Positions 26,754 through 35,585 of a stretch of DNA of 64,000 nucleotides are shown here, in pieces (the first letter of the stretch is position 1; each line of letters opens with the position of its first letter). Location: contig JAEUOT010000055.1 of assembly GCA_016790705.1 (NCBI GenBank), positions 21,094-85,093 on the forward strand. Reading direction: 5' to 3'. This DNA is from Hydrogenophaga sp. Its GTDB lineage: Bacteria; Pseudomonadota; Gammaproteobacteria; Burkholderiales; Burkholderiaceae_C. The notes under the pieces are model-generated. The model had not been told where the DNA came from. It searched no databases and saw only the letters and a list, made by a program, of their open reading frames with translations. Position numbers and translations under genes: made by a program.

Positions 26754-26802
26754 TTGGCTTGTCTCCGGTTTTGTGCTTTGTCTTGGCTGACGTTTGGGGT
26801 GG

Positions 26803-26902
26803 AAGGCGAGGTGGGTGGTGTGCCTCCGCTCATGTCCCCCGGTCTGCGCTGCGCGCAGCCCTCCTCCTTTACTTCGCTGCGGCACACCACCCACCTCGCC
26901 TT
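26803..26902. repeat. Palindromic element A in the hpaE-hpaD spacer
   Basis: Outer arms 26803-26824 and 26881-26902 form a perfect 22-bp inverted repeat. Inside lie TCCGCTCATGTCCCCC (26825-26840), a small CTGCGC/GCGCAG hairpin and CTCCTCCTTTACTTCGCTGC (26861-26880). The core recurs reversed in element B. Non-coding. Confidence 0.8.
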
Positions 26903-26948
26903 CTCGCTGCGCATCGGTTCGCCAGCAGTTCGCGCCCACGTTGGCTCT

Positions 26949-27054
26949 GGCTCAGCGAGTCGGGGTACCCGACGCAGCGAAGTAAAGGAGGAGAAACGGG
27001 CAAAGCCCGTTTCGGGGGACATGAGCGGAGTCGGGTACCCCGGCTCGCTGAGCC
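26949..27054. repeat. Palindromic element B, inverted relative to element A
   Basis: Outer arms 26949-26973 and 27030-27054 form a 25-bp inverted repeat with one mismatch, different in sequence from element A's arms. The core (26974-26993 and 27014-27029) is the exact reverse complement of element A's core blocks, around an AAACGGGC/GCCCGTTT hairpin. Non-coding. Confidence 0.8.
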
Positions 27055-27089
27055 CGCCCAGGTAGCTGCGTGAAACCGCAGAGAGCACG

Positions 27090-28565
27090 TCACACACCCC
27101 AGTGAGGAATGTGATGCGACCCCATGGACACCGCAACGTTCTTGGGTTCGAGGAAGACCTCGTAACTCCAGGTTCCGCCCTCGCGCCCGGTGCCCGACGC
27201 CTTGGTGCCGCCAAACGGCTGCCGCAGATCCCGCACGTTCTGCGAGTTCACGAAACACATGCCCGCTTCCACCGCAGCCGCCACACGGTGCGCCTTGCCG
27301 ATGTTCTCCGTCCAGACATAGCTCGACAGCCCGTACTGGATGTCGTTGGCGATGCGGATCGCGTCGGCCTCGTCCTTGAACGGGATCAGACAAGCCACGG
27401 GGCCGAAAATCTCGTCCTGCGCGATCTTCATGCGGTTGTCCACGTCGGCGAACACCGTCGGCCACACGTAGTTGCCGCCAGCCACATGCGACGGCAGTTC
27501 GGCCGCATAGCTCGGCCGGTCCAGCCCGCCGCACAGCATCGTCGCGCCCTCCTTCGGCCCCAGCTCGATGTAGCTGCGCACCTTCGCCAGGTGGGCCTTG
27601 CTGATCATCGGGCCGATGGTCGTCGCTTCATGAAGCGGGTCACCCACCACGATGCGCTTGGCGCGCTCGGTGAATTTCGCGGCGAAGTCGGCGTAGATGC
27701 TCTGCTGCACCAGGATGCGCGAGCCCGCCGTGCAGCGCTCGCCGTTGTTGCTGAAGATCATGAAGATCGCGGCGTCGAGCGCGCGGTCCAGATCCGCGTC
27801 GTCGAAGATCACGAACGGGCTCTTGCCGCCCAGCTCCATGCTGAACTTCTTCAGGCCCGCGGTCTTGACGATGCGGTTGCCGGTGGCGGTGGACCCGGTG
27901 AAGCTGATGGCGCGCACGTCGGGGTGGGCGCACAGCGGCTCGCCGGTTTCCTTGCCGAAACCGTGCACCACGTTGAGCACGCCGGCCGGGATGCCGGCTT
28001 CCAGCGCCAGCTCGCCCAGGCGCGCAGCGGTCAGCGGGCTGAGTTCGCTCATCTTGAGCACCGCCGTGTTGCCGAAGGCCAGGCACGGCGCGACCTTCCA
28101 GGTGGCGGTCATGAAGGGCACGTTCCACGGCGAGATCAGCGCACACACCCCCACCGGGTGGAACAGCGTGTAGTTCAGGTGCGTGGGCGTGGGGTAGGTG
28201 TGGCCGTCGGTGCGCGTGCACATCTCGGCGAAGTAATAGAAGTTGTCCGAGGCGCGCGGGATCAGCTGCTTACCGGTCTGCGCGATCACCTGGCCGGTGT
28301 CCTGGGTTTCGGTGTTCGCGATCTCGGGCACGTGCTTGGCGATCAGGTCGCCCAGGGCGCGCACCTTCTTCGCGCGCTCGGTCGCCGGCAGGCCGGCCCA
28401 GGCGGGGAAGGCGTCCTTGGCGGCCTGGACGGCGGCGTTGACCTCGGCCTCGGTGCCCGAGGCGACCTCGGCCAGCACGCCCTGCGTGGCCGGGTTGATG
28501 GTTTCAAAGTAGTCGGTGCCGGCAACGGTCTTGCCGTTGATGAGGTGTTCGATGCGTTGCGTCAT
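27090..28565 (-). CDS. hpaE: 5-carboxymethyl-2-hydroxymuconic semialdehyde dehydrogenase
   Basis: 491 residues, NAD aldehyde dehydrogenase. Catalytic Cys in NNGERCTAGS and Glu in MELGGKSPFV; nucleotide site ISPWNVPFM. It oxidises the HpaD product to the dicarboxylic acid. Start ATG 28565 overlaps the hpaG2 stop (ATGA). Confidence 0.94.
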   Translation of the reverse strand: MTQRIEHLINGKTVAGTDYFETINPATQGVLAEVASGTEAEVNAAVQAAKDAFPAWAGLPATERAKKVRALGDLIAKHVPEIANTETQDTGQVIAQTGKQLIPRASDNFYYFAEMCTRTDGHTYPTPTHLNYTLFHPVGVCALISPWNVPFMTATWKVAPCLAFGNTAVLKMSELSPLTAARLGELALEAGIPAGVLNVVHGFGKETGEPLCAHPDVRAISFTGSTATGNRIVKTAGLKKFSMELGGKSPFVIFDDADLDRALDAAIFMIFSNNGERCTAGSRILVQQSIYADFAAKFTERAKRIVVGDPLHEATTIGPMISKAHLAKVRSYIELGPKEGATMLCGGLDRPSYAAELPSHVAGGNYVWPTVFADVDNRMKIAQDEIFGPVACLIPFKDEADAIRIANDIQYGLSSYVWTENIGKAHRVAAAVEAGMCFVNSQNVRDLRQPFGGTKASGTGREGGTWSYEVFLEPKNVAVSMGSHHIPHWGV

Positions 28566-29335
28566 GCCTTGCTTTCGGAGGTGATGGTGTTGGTCAATGC
28601 GCCGATGCCGTCGATCTCGGTGACGATCACGTCGCCGGGCTGGCAGTCGACGACGCCGTCGGGCGTGCCGGTGAGGATGAGGTCGCCGGGCATCAGGGTC
28701 ATGAAGCCGCTGAAGTACGCGATCAGCGTGGCGACGTCGAAGATCATGTCCTTCGTGTTCCCCTGCTGCGTGACCTTGCCGTTCACGGTGGTGCGCAGCG
28801 CCAGGCTCATGGGATCGGGCACATCGGCCGCATCCACCAGCCAGGGGCCCAGCGGCGTGCAGGTGTCGCGGTTCTTGACCTTGAGGTTGGGGCGGTACCA
28901 GTTCTCCAGGTAGTCGCGGATCGCGTAGTCGTTGGCGACCGTGTAGCCTGCGACGTACTGAAGCGCGTCGGCTTTTTTCACGCGTTTGGTCGGCTGGCCA
29001 ATCACCACCGCGAGTTCGCACTCGTAGTGCATGAAGTTCACGCCGTCGGGCCGCACGGTGAAGGAGCGGTGACCGGTCAGCGAGGCCTCGCCCTTGACAA
29101 AGGCCAGCGGCTCTTCGGGCGCCTTGAAAGCGAGTTCCTTGGCATGGTCGGCGTAGTTCAGGCCCAGGGCGAGCACGGTTCGGGGTCGATCAATGGGCGC
29201 CAGCGGCGGCAGCCAGACCACCTCGTCGAATCCGACGCGGCGTCCTTTGAACGCGGGCGTGAGCAGTTCGAGCTGGCCGTCTTGTTCGACGGCGTCGTGG
29301 ACCGCGCCGGCCCAGGTGATGCGGGCTCTCTTCAT
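28562..29335 (-). CDS. hpaG: Homoprotocatechuate isomerase/decarboxylase, HpaG2-type half
   Basis: 257 residues, fumarylacetoacetate-hydrolase fold. LGLNYADHAKEL, the metal acids in FMHYECELAVVIG and the C-terminal LILTGTPDGV are visible. It decarboxylates oxopent-ene-tricarboxylate and isomerises the product. In enterobacteria the two halves are fused; here they are separate adjacent genes. ATG 29335 overlaps the stop of the other half by 4 bases. The longer open frame extending to 29731 lies in hpaG1 and was rejected. Confidence 0.9.
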   Translation of the reverse strand: MKRARITWAGAVHDAVEQDGQLELLTPAFKGRRVGFDEVVWLPPLAPIDRPRTVLALGLNYADHAKELAFKAPEEPLAFVKGEASLTGHRSFTVRPDGVNFMHYECELAVVIGQPTKRVKKADALQYVAGYTVANDYAIRDYLENWYRPNLKVKNRDTCTPLGPWLVDAADVPDPMSLALRTTVNGKVTQQGNTKDMIFDVATLIAYFSGFMTLMPGDLILTGTPDGVVDCQPGDVIVTEIDGIGALTNTITSESKA

Positions 29336-29976
29336 GCGCTTTCTCCCACAAAGTGATTCACCAGCGGCGCGAAGCCGGTGGCGGTGATCTCGACCGAATC
29401 GCCGGCCCTGGCGCGCGGCCGCGTGCCGTCGTCCAGGCAGTCGGTGCCGACCATCAGCACATCGCCTGGGCGCATGGACTGGAAGGCGTTCACGTCGGCC
29501 CACAGCGTGGCGGCGTCGCGCACCAGGTCGGCGAGCGCGGTGCGCTGGCGCATCACGCCGTCCACACGCAACTCCAGCACCAGCGAGGCGAGTTCGTCCA
29601 GCGAAGCCACCGGCCGCAACGCGTCGCCCACGCCGAGGAAACCGTCCACGCAGCGAAACTTCACCGGCGGGCGGTAGTAGCTCTCGTGCGGGATCGCCAC
29701 GTCGTTGAACAGCACGGCGCCGGCCACGCAACCCCCCTCGCCCGCCACAAGACCCAGGCTGGCGGCGACCTCGACCTCGGCCACGCCGGGGGGCAGCGCG
29801 ATGGCCTGGCTGCTGCGGGTGAAGGTGTTGGCGGTCTTGATGTAGAGCACCGGCGCGTTCGGCGGCGCCTTGTAGGGCGCCTCGTGCATGCGCGGCGCCC
29901 AGAGCGCGTGTTCGCGCCGGAAGTTCAGCAGCGTGCCGTAGACGGTGCCGCCCGGGAGGTAGGGAAGGGTCTTCAT
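29332..29976 (-). CDS. hpaG: Homoprotocatechuate isomerase/decarboxylase, HpaG1-type half
   Basis: 214 residues, second FAH-fold protein and probable partner of HpaG2. GTVYGTLLNFRREH at the N terminus, VEVAASLGLV and RPGDVLMVGTDCLDDG near the C terminus. It follows hpaR by 7 bases in transcription order. Confidence 0.88.
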   Translation of the reverse strand: MKTLPYLPGGTVYGTLLNFRREHALWAPRMHEAPYKAPPNAPVLYIKTANTFTRSSQAIALPPGVAEVEVAASLGLVAGEGGCVAGAVLFNDVAIPHESYYRPPVKFRCVDGFLGVGDALRPVASLDELASLVLELRVDGVMRQRTALADLVRDAATLWADVNAFQSMRPGDVLMVGTDCLDDGTRPRARAGDSVEITATGFAPLVNHFVGESA

Positions 29977-29983
29977 GGGGATG

Positions 29984-30472
29984 TCATTCCTCGATGTCGT
30001 CGGCCTCGACGCCGCCGGGGGCTTCCAGCGCGATCACGTCGTCCAGCAGGTCGTAGAGCTGTGCGAGCCGGTCGGAGCCCAGTTGCGCCTCCATCCACTG
30101 GTAGTGCGACTCGATGGTCTGCGACAGCTTGCGCACCAGCTTCAGGCCGGCGGGCGTGGCGCGCACCACCGTGCGCCGAGCGTCCTGCGGGCAGCGGTTG
30201 CGGGTGATCAGTCCGTCGCGTTCCATGCGGGTGAGCACGCCGGTCAGGCTGGGGCCGAGCAGCAACGCCTCGCGCGCCACGCGGCCGGTCTCGACGCCGG
30301 CCGGATCGCGGGCGTGTTCGCCCAGCACGCGCAGCACGCGCCACTGCTGGTCGGACAGGCCGTGCTCGCGCAGGCTGGGCCGGGTGTGCTGCATCACGGC
30401 CTCACGCGCTTCGAGCAGCAGGCGCGGCAGGTTGCGGTGAACAAAAGAAGGGGTGCTGTCGTCGGTGGCCAT
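29984..30472 (-). CDS. hpaR: MarR-family regulator HpaR
   Basis: 162 residues from ATG 30472; upstream in-frame sequence has no start with a ribosome site. Winged helix with LSDQQWRVLRVLGEHA, LGPSLTGVLTRMERDGLI and the beta-wing RNRCPQDARRTVV. HpaR proteins repress the hpa operon and release on 4-hydroxyphenylacetate or homoprotocatechuate. It is first in the operon and next to a perfect palindrome. Confidence 0.9.
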   Translation of the reverse strand: MATDDSTPSFVHRNLPRLLLEAREAVMQHTRPSLREHGLSDQQWRVLRVLGEHARDPAGVETGRVAREALLLGPSLTGVLTRMERDGLITRNRCPQDARRTVVRATPAGLKLVRKLSQTIESHYQWMEAQLGSDRLAQLYDLLDDVIALEAPGGVEADDIEE

Positions 30473-30487
30473 GGGGTGGTGCGATTT

Positions 30488-30503
30488 ATTTAATATGTTA
30501 AAT
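30488..30503. promoter_or_regulatory. Candidate HpaR operator
   Basis: ATTTAA-TATG-TTAAAT, perfect 6-bp arms, 15 bases before the hpaR start and 65 bases before the divergent nitronate-monooxygenase-like gene. It sits in an AT-rich stretch of otherwise GC-rich DNA, as expected of a MarR operator overlapping a promoter. Confidence 0.6.
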
Positions 30504-30568
30504 GTTTTCTCAGCCATCGCCAAACTCGGGTTAACCCGCAACCCCGGAGGCCGGCCGACAATCGCGGC

Positions 30569-31609
30569 ATGAACACGCTCGCCCAACGCCTGAACGTCGA
30601 TCGCCTGCTGCTGCAGGCGCCCATGGCCGGTTCGCAGGGCTCGGCCCTGGCGCTGGCGGTCTGCGGGGCCGGCGGCATCGGCGCCCTCCCCGCCGCCATG
30701 CTCACGCCCGAGGCGCTGCTGCAGGAGCTGATCACCCTGTCGCAAGGCACCGACCAGCCGTGGAACGTCAACTTCTTCTGCCACACGCCGCCCGTGCCCG
30801 ACGCCGCGCGCGAGGCCCGCTGGCGCGAGGCGCTGGCCCCGTTCTACGCCGAGGCCGGGCTGGACATTGCCGCCGTGCCGGCCGGCGCGGGGCGCGTGCC
30901 CTTCAGCCACACGGTGGCCGACCTCGTAGAGCCGTTCCGCCCGCCCATCGTGAGTTTTCACTTCGGCCTGCCCGCGCCGGATCTGCTGGCGCGCGTGAAG
31001 GGTTGGGGCAGCGTGCTGCTGTCCTCGGCCACCACCGTGGAAGAAGCCATCTGGCTCGAAGCCCAGGGGGTGGATGCGGTGATTGCGCAGGGCGTGGAGG
31101 CCGGCGGCCACCGCGGCATGTTCATGACCGGCGAGCTCACGACCCAGGTCGGCACCTTCGCCCTGCTGCCGCAGATCGCGGCGACCGTGAACGTGCCGGT
31201 GATCGCGGCTGGCGGCATCGCCGACGCGGCGGGCGTGCGCGCGGCGCTGGCGCTGGGCGCGGCGGGCGTGCAGGTGGGCACGGCCTACCTGTGCAGCGAC
31301 GAGGCCCTGACCTCGCCCATCCACCGCGCCGCGCTGCAGAGCGAGGCGGCCCGCCACACGGCATTGACCACACTGTTCAGCGGCCGGCCGGCGCGCGGCA
31401 TCGTCAACCGCGTGATGCGCGAACTCGGCCCGCTGAGCCCGGCCGCGCCCGCCTTTCCGACCGCCACCGCCGCCATCGCGCCGTTGCGCGCGCACTGGGA
31501 AAAGCAGGGCAGCGGCGAGTTCTCGCCGCTGTGGAGCGGCCAGAACGCCAGCGGCTGCCGCAGCGCATCGGCGGCCGACATCACCCGCGAACTCCTGAAA
31601 GGCTTCTGA
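30569..31609 (+). CDS. Nitronate monooxygenase / 2-nitropropane dioxygenase-like FMN protein
   Basis: 346 residues, TIM barrel. DRLLLQAPMAGSQGSALALAV at the start, the flavin/catalytic EAGGHRG, and the phosphate-binding VPVIAAGGIADAAGVRAALALGA. Family members oxidise nitronates; some are enoyl reductases. Divergent from hpaR and followed after 2 bases by an ABM protein, so the pair is an operon. Whether HpaR controls it is an open inference. Confidence 0.87.
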   Translation: MNTLAQRLNVDRLLLQAPMAGSQGSALALAVCGAGGIGALPAAMLTPEALLQELITLSQGTDQPWNVNFFCHTPPVPDAAREARWREALAPFYAEAGLDIAAVPAGAGRVPFSHTVADLVEPFRPPIVSFHFGLPAPDLLARVKGWGSVLLSSATTVEEAIWLEAQGVDAVIAQGVEAGGHRGMFMTGELTTQVGTFALLPQIAATVNVPVIAAGGIADAAGVRAALALGAAGVQVGTAYLCSDEALTSPIHRAALQSEAARHTALTTLFSGRPARGIVNRVMRELGPLSPAAPAFPTATAAIAPLRAHWEKQGSGEFSPLWSGQNASGCRSASAADITRELLKGF

Positions 31610-31611
31610 AC

Positions 31612-31902
31612 ATGTTCGTCGTGATCTTCCGCGCCAAGGCCCGCGACCTGGACGCCGAGTACAGCGCCATGGCCGCGCAGATGCGCCAGCTCGCGCTGAC
31701 GCAGTTCGGTTGTCTGGACTTCACCGCCATGACCGAGGGCGATCAGGAGGTCGCCCTGTCCTACTGGCCCGACGAGGCCAGCATCCGCGCCTGGAAGCAG
31801 CACACCGACCACCTGATGGCCCAGAAGCTCGGCCGCGAGCGCTGGTACGCCAGCTACATGGTCGAGGTGGCCGAGGTGAAACGCCAGTACCGCCACCCTT
31901 AG
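31612..31902 (+). CDS. Small ABM-domain protein (putative quinol monooxygenase-like)
   Basis: 96 residues, one ferredoxin-like ABM domain: MFVVIFRAKARDLDAEY, FGCLDFTAMTEGDQEVALSYW, then a WKQHTDH motif. Two bases after the nitronate-monooxygenase-like gene, hence co-translated. Reaction unknown; heme or quinol oxidation occurs in relatives. Confidence 0.85.
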   Translation: MFVVIFRAKARDLDAEYSAMAAQMRQLALTQFGCLDFTAMTEGDQEVALSYWPDEASIRAWKQHTDHLMAQKLGRERWYASYMVEVAEVKRQYRHP

Positions 31903-31940
31903 GCGGAGGGCCGCGGCGCTCGTCTATATTGGGGGTCACC

Positions 31941-34037
31941 ATGCGCCTGCCCGCCCGCCCCCTGCCGCCCCTGGACCGCCGCCACTGGCTGGGGCTGATG
32001 CTCCTGGGTCTGGGCAGCGCCCATGCGCAGGACACCCCGGTGCTGCGCTACGCCGGCGACGCGGCCTTCGCGCCTTTCGAATCGCTGGACGCACGGGGCC
32101 GGCCGCAGGGCTTCCAGATCGACCTGCTGCGCGCGCTGGAGCCGCTGATGGGCGTGCGCTTCGACATCCGCCTGCGCCCCTGGGCCCAGACCGAGGCGGC
32201 CTTCCGCTCTGGCGAGGCCGACCTGCTGGCGATGGTGGACACGCCCGAGCGGCGGGCCTGGGCGCAGTTCGCGCACGGCCACGCCACGCCGGCGATGGCC
32301 GTGTACCTGCGCCAGGGCGATCCTGAACCGCAGGCCCTGCAGGACCTGGCCGCGATGCGCGTGGCCGTGCCCGACCGCGAGGCCATGCGCGCCACCCTCG
32401 CCGGCCTGTTCCCGCAGCGCCCGGCCGGCTGGCTGACCCGGCCCGATCCGGCGGCGGTGCTGGACGCGCTGCGCAGTGGCGCGGCCGACGCCGCCCTGCT
32501 GCCCCGCGCCTATGCCGACCCGCTGCTGGCCGAGGGGCGCTTTCCCGGACTGGTCGCCTCCGGCCTGGTGCTGCGCCTGCAGGCCTACGCCTTCGCGGTC
32601 GCGCCCGGCAACACCGCGCTCATCGAACGCCTGCAGACCGCGCTGCACACGCTGGAACGCGACGGCACGCTCGAAACGCTGCGCACCCGCTGGCTGGGCA
32701 GCCACCGCGACAAGGCCGAACAGGAAAAACTGACGCGCGGCCTGGCGCAGCAGACCCAGTGGACCTGGGGCATCGGTGGCGCCTCGGCCGTGGGCATTGC
32801 CGCGCTGGGCACGCTGGCCTGGCGACGCGGCCGGCGCGTGCTGCAGGAACGCCAGCGCCGCCGTGCCGCCGAAGCGGCACTGGTCCGCGCCGAAGAACTG
32901 CTGGAACGCAGCTTCACCCTCAACCCCGCGCCGATGCTGCTGGTCGAGCGCGGCAGCTCGGTGATCCGCGACACGAACGCCGCGCTGCAGACCCTGCTGG
33001 GCGTGCTGGCGCGCAGCCTGGTGGGGCAGGCGCTGCCCGAGCTCGGCCAGTACATCGACACCGCTGCCGTTCAGGCGCTGATCCGCAGCTTCGGCGACGC
33101 CGGCGCGCTGGACGCAGTGCCGGTGCGGCTGATGCGGGCCGACGGCAGCGCGCGCGACTGCCTGATCAGCGCCGACCCGCTGAGCATCGGCGGGGTGGAG
33201 CACGCCTTCTGCCTGCTGCGCGATGTGACCGACGAGCTGGCGCAGGACGCGGCGCTGCGACAGGGCTACGAGGCGCTGGCCGCCGAGCTGGACCGCCTGC
33301 GCCGCGACCTGGACCGCGCGCAGGGCAAGCAGCAACGCGCCGAACAGTCGCTGCAGGAATTCACCCGCGTGGTCTCGCACGACCTGCGCGCGCCGCTGAT
33401 CGCGATGCAGGGCTTTGTCGGCCTGCTGCGCGAGCGCCTGCAGGACGGCCACCTGCAAGAGGCCGAGGCCTACACCGAGCACATCGCCCGCGCCACGCGC
33501 CGCATGTCGGCCATGGTGGCGGCGCTGACCGACATGGCCAAGGTCTCGCGCAAGCCGCTGCAGCGCGTGACGGTGGACATGCAGCGGCTGGCGCAGGACA
33601 CCTGGACCCTGCTGAGCGCGGCCGAGCCACAGCGCCGGGTGGACTTCCGGCTCGACACCCTGCCGCCGGCCCACGCGGACGCCGACCTGACCGCGCAGGT
33701 CTGGCAGAACCTGTTGCACAACGCCTGGAAGTACAGCGCGCAGGTGGCGCAGGCCAAGGTGTCGGTGGACAGCTTCCGTGATGCGCGCGGCATCTGGTAC
33801 CGCGTGACGGACAACGGCGCCGGTTTCGACATGGCCAAGGCGGGCCAGTTGTTCCAGCCGTTCCAGCGCATGCACACGGCCAGCCAGTTCGAAGGCAGCG
33901 GCGTGGGGCTGAGCCTGGTGCGCCGCATCGTCGACCACCACCAGGGCGAGATCCGGCTGCGCAGCGCGCCGGGCGTGGGCACGGTGGCCGAGTTCACGCT
34001 GGACGCGCCGCCGGACACCGTGGTGCCGGTGGGCTGA
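31941..34037 (+). CDS. Hybrid solute-binding-domain sensor histidine kinase
   Basis: 698 residues from ATG 31941. Signal peptide, then a periplasmic family-3 solute-binding domain (LRYAGDAAFAPFESLDARGR), a membrane helix at about 273-291, a PAS-like domain with a long coiled coil, HisKA with phospho-acceptor His in VVSHDLRAP, and HATPase boxes NLLHNAWKYS, VTDNGAGFD and GSGVGLSLVRRI. No response regulator is adjacent (radA follows), so it is an orphan kinase that probably senses an amino acid or small polar molecule. Confidence 0.9.
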   Translation: MRLPARPLPPLDRRHWLGLMLLGLGSAHAQDTPVLRYAGDAAFAPFESLDARGRPQGFQIDLLRALEPLMGVRFDIRLRPWAQTEAAFRSGEADLLAMVDTPERRAWAQFAHGHATPAMAVYLRQGDPEPQALQDLAAMRVAVPDREAMRATLAGLFPQRPAGWLTRPDPAAVLDALRSGAADAALLPRAYADPLLAEGRFPGLVASGLVLRLQAYAFAVAPGNTALIERLQTALHTLERDGTLETLRTRWLGSHRDKAEQEKLTRGLAQQTQWTWGIGGASAVGIAALGTLAWRRGRRVLQERQRRRAAEAALVRAEELLERSFTLNPAPMLLVERGSSVIRDTNAALQTLLGVLARSLVGQALPELGQYIDTAAVQALIRSFGDAGALDAVPVRLMRADGSARDCLISADPLSIGGVEHAFCLLRDVTDELAQDAALRQGYEALAAELDRLRRDLDRAQGKQQRAEQSLQEFTRVVSHDLRAPLIAMQGFVGLLRERLQDGHLQEAEAYTEHIARATRRMSAMVAALTDMAKVSRKPLQRVTVDMQRLAQDTWTLLSAAEPQRRVDFRLDTLPPAHADADLTAQVWQNLLHNAWKYSAQVAQAKVSVDSFRDARGIWYRVTDNGAGFDMAKAGQLFQPFQRMHTASQFEGSGVGLSLVRRIVDHHQGEIRLRSAPGVGTVAEFTLDAPPDTVVPVG

Positions 34038-34063
34038 TCCGCGCCGGGTGGTAGGCTCGCCCG

Positions 34064-35527
34064 ATGGCCAAGGACAAGACGATCTACACCTGCAACGAAT
34101 GCGGCGGCACCAGCCCGCGCTGGCTGGGCAAATGCCCGAGTTGCGGGGCCTGGAACACGCTGGTGGAGTCGGTGGCGGAGAACCCCGCCAGCGCGAAAAA
34201 CCGCTTCGCGTCGCTGGCACCGGCCAGCGCCGTGGCCACGCTGGCCGACATCGAAGCGACCGATGTGCAGCGCACGCCGACCGGCATCGGCGAACTCGAC
34301 CGCGTGCTCGGCGGCGGGGTGGTCGAGGGCGGCGTGGTGCTGATCGGCGGCGACCCGGGCATCGGCAAGTCGACGCTGTTGCTGCAGGCGCTGGATGCGC
34401 TGCAGAAGCAGTCGCTCGGCGCGCGCCACGCCGCCGGGCCGCCCCAAGGCGTGGCAGCCCCCTCGGGGGGCAGCGGACCGCGCGCAGCGGGGAAGCGTGG
34501 GGGCGACACGTTGTACGTCACGGGCGAGGAATCGGGTGCGCAGGTCGCGCTGCGTTCGCGCCGGCTCGGCCTGGACGATTCGCAGGTCAAGGTGCTGGCC
34601 GAGATCCAGTTGGAGAAGATCCTCGCCACGCTGTCGGCGCACAAGCCCGCGATCGCCGTCATCGACTCGATCCAGACCGTGTATTCCGAACAGCTCACCA
34701 GCGCGCCGGGCTCGGTGGCGCAGGTGCGCGAATGCGCAGCCCACCTGACGCGTGCGGCCAAGGCCAGCGGCACGGCCATCGTGCTGGTCGGTCACGTGAC
34801 CAAGGAAGGCGCGCTGGCCGGCCCGCGCGTGCTCGAACACATGGTCGACACCGTCCTGTATTTCGAGGGCGACACCCATTCGAGCTACCGGCTGATCCGC
34901 GCGATCAAGAACCGCTTCGGCGCGGTCAACGAGATCGGCGTGTTCGCGATGACCGAGAAGGGCCTCAAGGGCGTGAGCAACCCCAGCGCGATCTTTCTCT
35001 CGCAGCACGCCGAGCCCGTTCCCGGCAGTTGCGTGCTGGTGACCCTCGAAGGCACGCGACCGATGCTGGTGGAAATCCAGGCGCTGGTCGACAGCGGCGG
35101 CCCCTCGCCGCGGCGCCTGTCGGTCGGCCTGGAGCGCGACCGGCTGGCGATGCTGCTGGCGGTGCTGCACCGCCACGCGGGCGTGGCCTGCATGGACCAG
35201 GACGTGTTCGTCAACGCGGTCGGCGGTGTGCGCATCAGCGAACCAGCAGCCGATCTGGCGGTCATGCTGGCGATCACCAGCAGCCTGCGCGGCAAGGCGC
35301 TGCCCAAGGGCTTCATCGCCTTCGGCGAGGTCGGTCTGGCGGGCGAGGTGCGGCCGGCGCCGCGCGGCCAGGAGCGGCTGAAAGAGGCCGCCAAGCTGGG
35401 CTTCAGCGTCGCCGTCGTGCCCAAGGCCAATGCGCCCAAGAAGAACGACAAGGCGTTCGAAGGGCTGACCATCCACGCGGTCGAGCGCATCGAGGAAGCG
35501 ATGGAGCTGGCCCGCAGCCTCGCCTGA
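34064..35527 (+). CDS. radA: DNA repair/recombination protein RadA
   Basis: 487 residues, RecA-like branch-migration ATPase. Zinc finger C10-x2-C13 and C24-x2-C27; Walker A GDPGIGKST at 97-105; KNRFG signature; C-terminal Lon-like domain with DQDVFVNAVGG and FIAFGEVGLAGEVRP. About 30 extra residues (roughly 116-147) lie between LLLQ and LYVTGEES, rich in Gly/Pro/Ala and encoded by a C/G-rich repeat. All core motifs are intact, so the protein is probably functional with an extra loop. Confidence 0.93.
   Translation: MAKDKTIYTCNECGGTSPRWLGKCPSCGAWNTLVESVAENPASAKNRFASLAPASAVATLADIEATDVQRTPTGIGELDRVLGGGVVEGGVVLIGGDPGIGKSTLLLQALDALQKQSLGARHAAGPPQGVAAPSGGSGPRAAGKRGGDTLYVTGEESGAQVALRSRRLGLDDSQVKVLAEIQLEKILATLSAHKPAIAVIDSIQTVYSEQLTSAPGSVAQVRECAAHLTRAAKASGTAIVLVGHVTKEGALAGPRVLEHMVDTVLYFEGDTHSSYRLIRAIKNRFGAVNEIGVFAMTEKGLKGVSNPSAIFLSQHAEPVPGSCVLVTLEGTRPMLVEIQALVDSGGPSPRRLSVGLERDRLAMLLAVLHRHAGVACMDQDVFVNAVGGVRISEPAADLAVMLAITSSLRGKALPKGFIAFGEVGLAGEVRPAPRGQERLKEAAKLGFSVAVVPKANAPKKNDKAFEGLTIHAVERIEEAMELARSLA
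34409..34507. repeat. C/G-rich dispersed repeat inserted in frame within radA
   Basis: Contains the hairpin GCCCCC-TC-GGGGGGC and the block GCCCCAAGGC. On the reverse strand it resembles the spacer element after dmpB: GCTGCGCGC, then CCCCC..GAGGGGG, then GCCTTGG. RadA relatives have about 11 residues where this protein has 41. Confidence 0.7.
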
Positions 35528-35585
35528 TCCTGATCTACGCAGATTCCGCAGCGCGACCGGCGCCGGCGGTGGCGACAATCGCCAC

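Noticed and set aside
26741-27214. Open frames across the hpaE-hpaD spacer
   Set aside because: They run through palindromic elements and into hpaE out of frame; no protein features.
28562-29731. 389-residue version of the HpaG2-type gene
   Set aside because: The extra N terminus lies inside the HpaG1 gene out of frame; ATG 29335 overlaps its stop as elsewhere in the operon.
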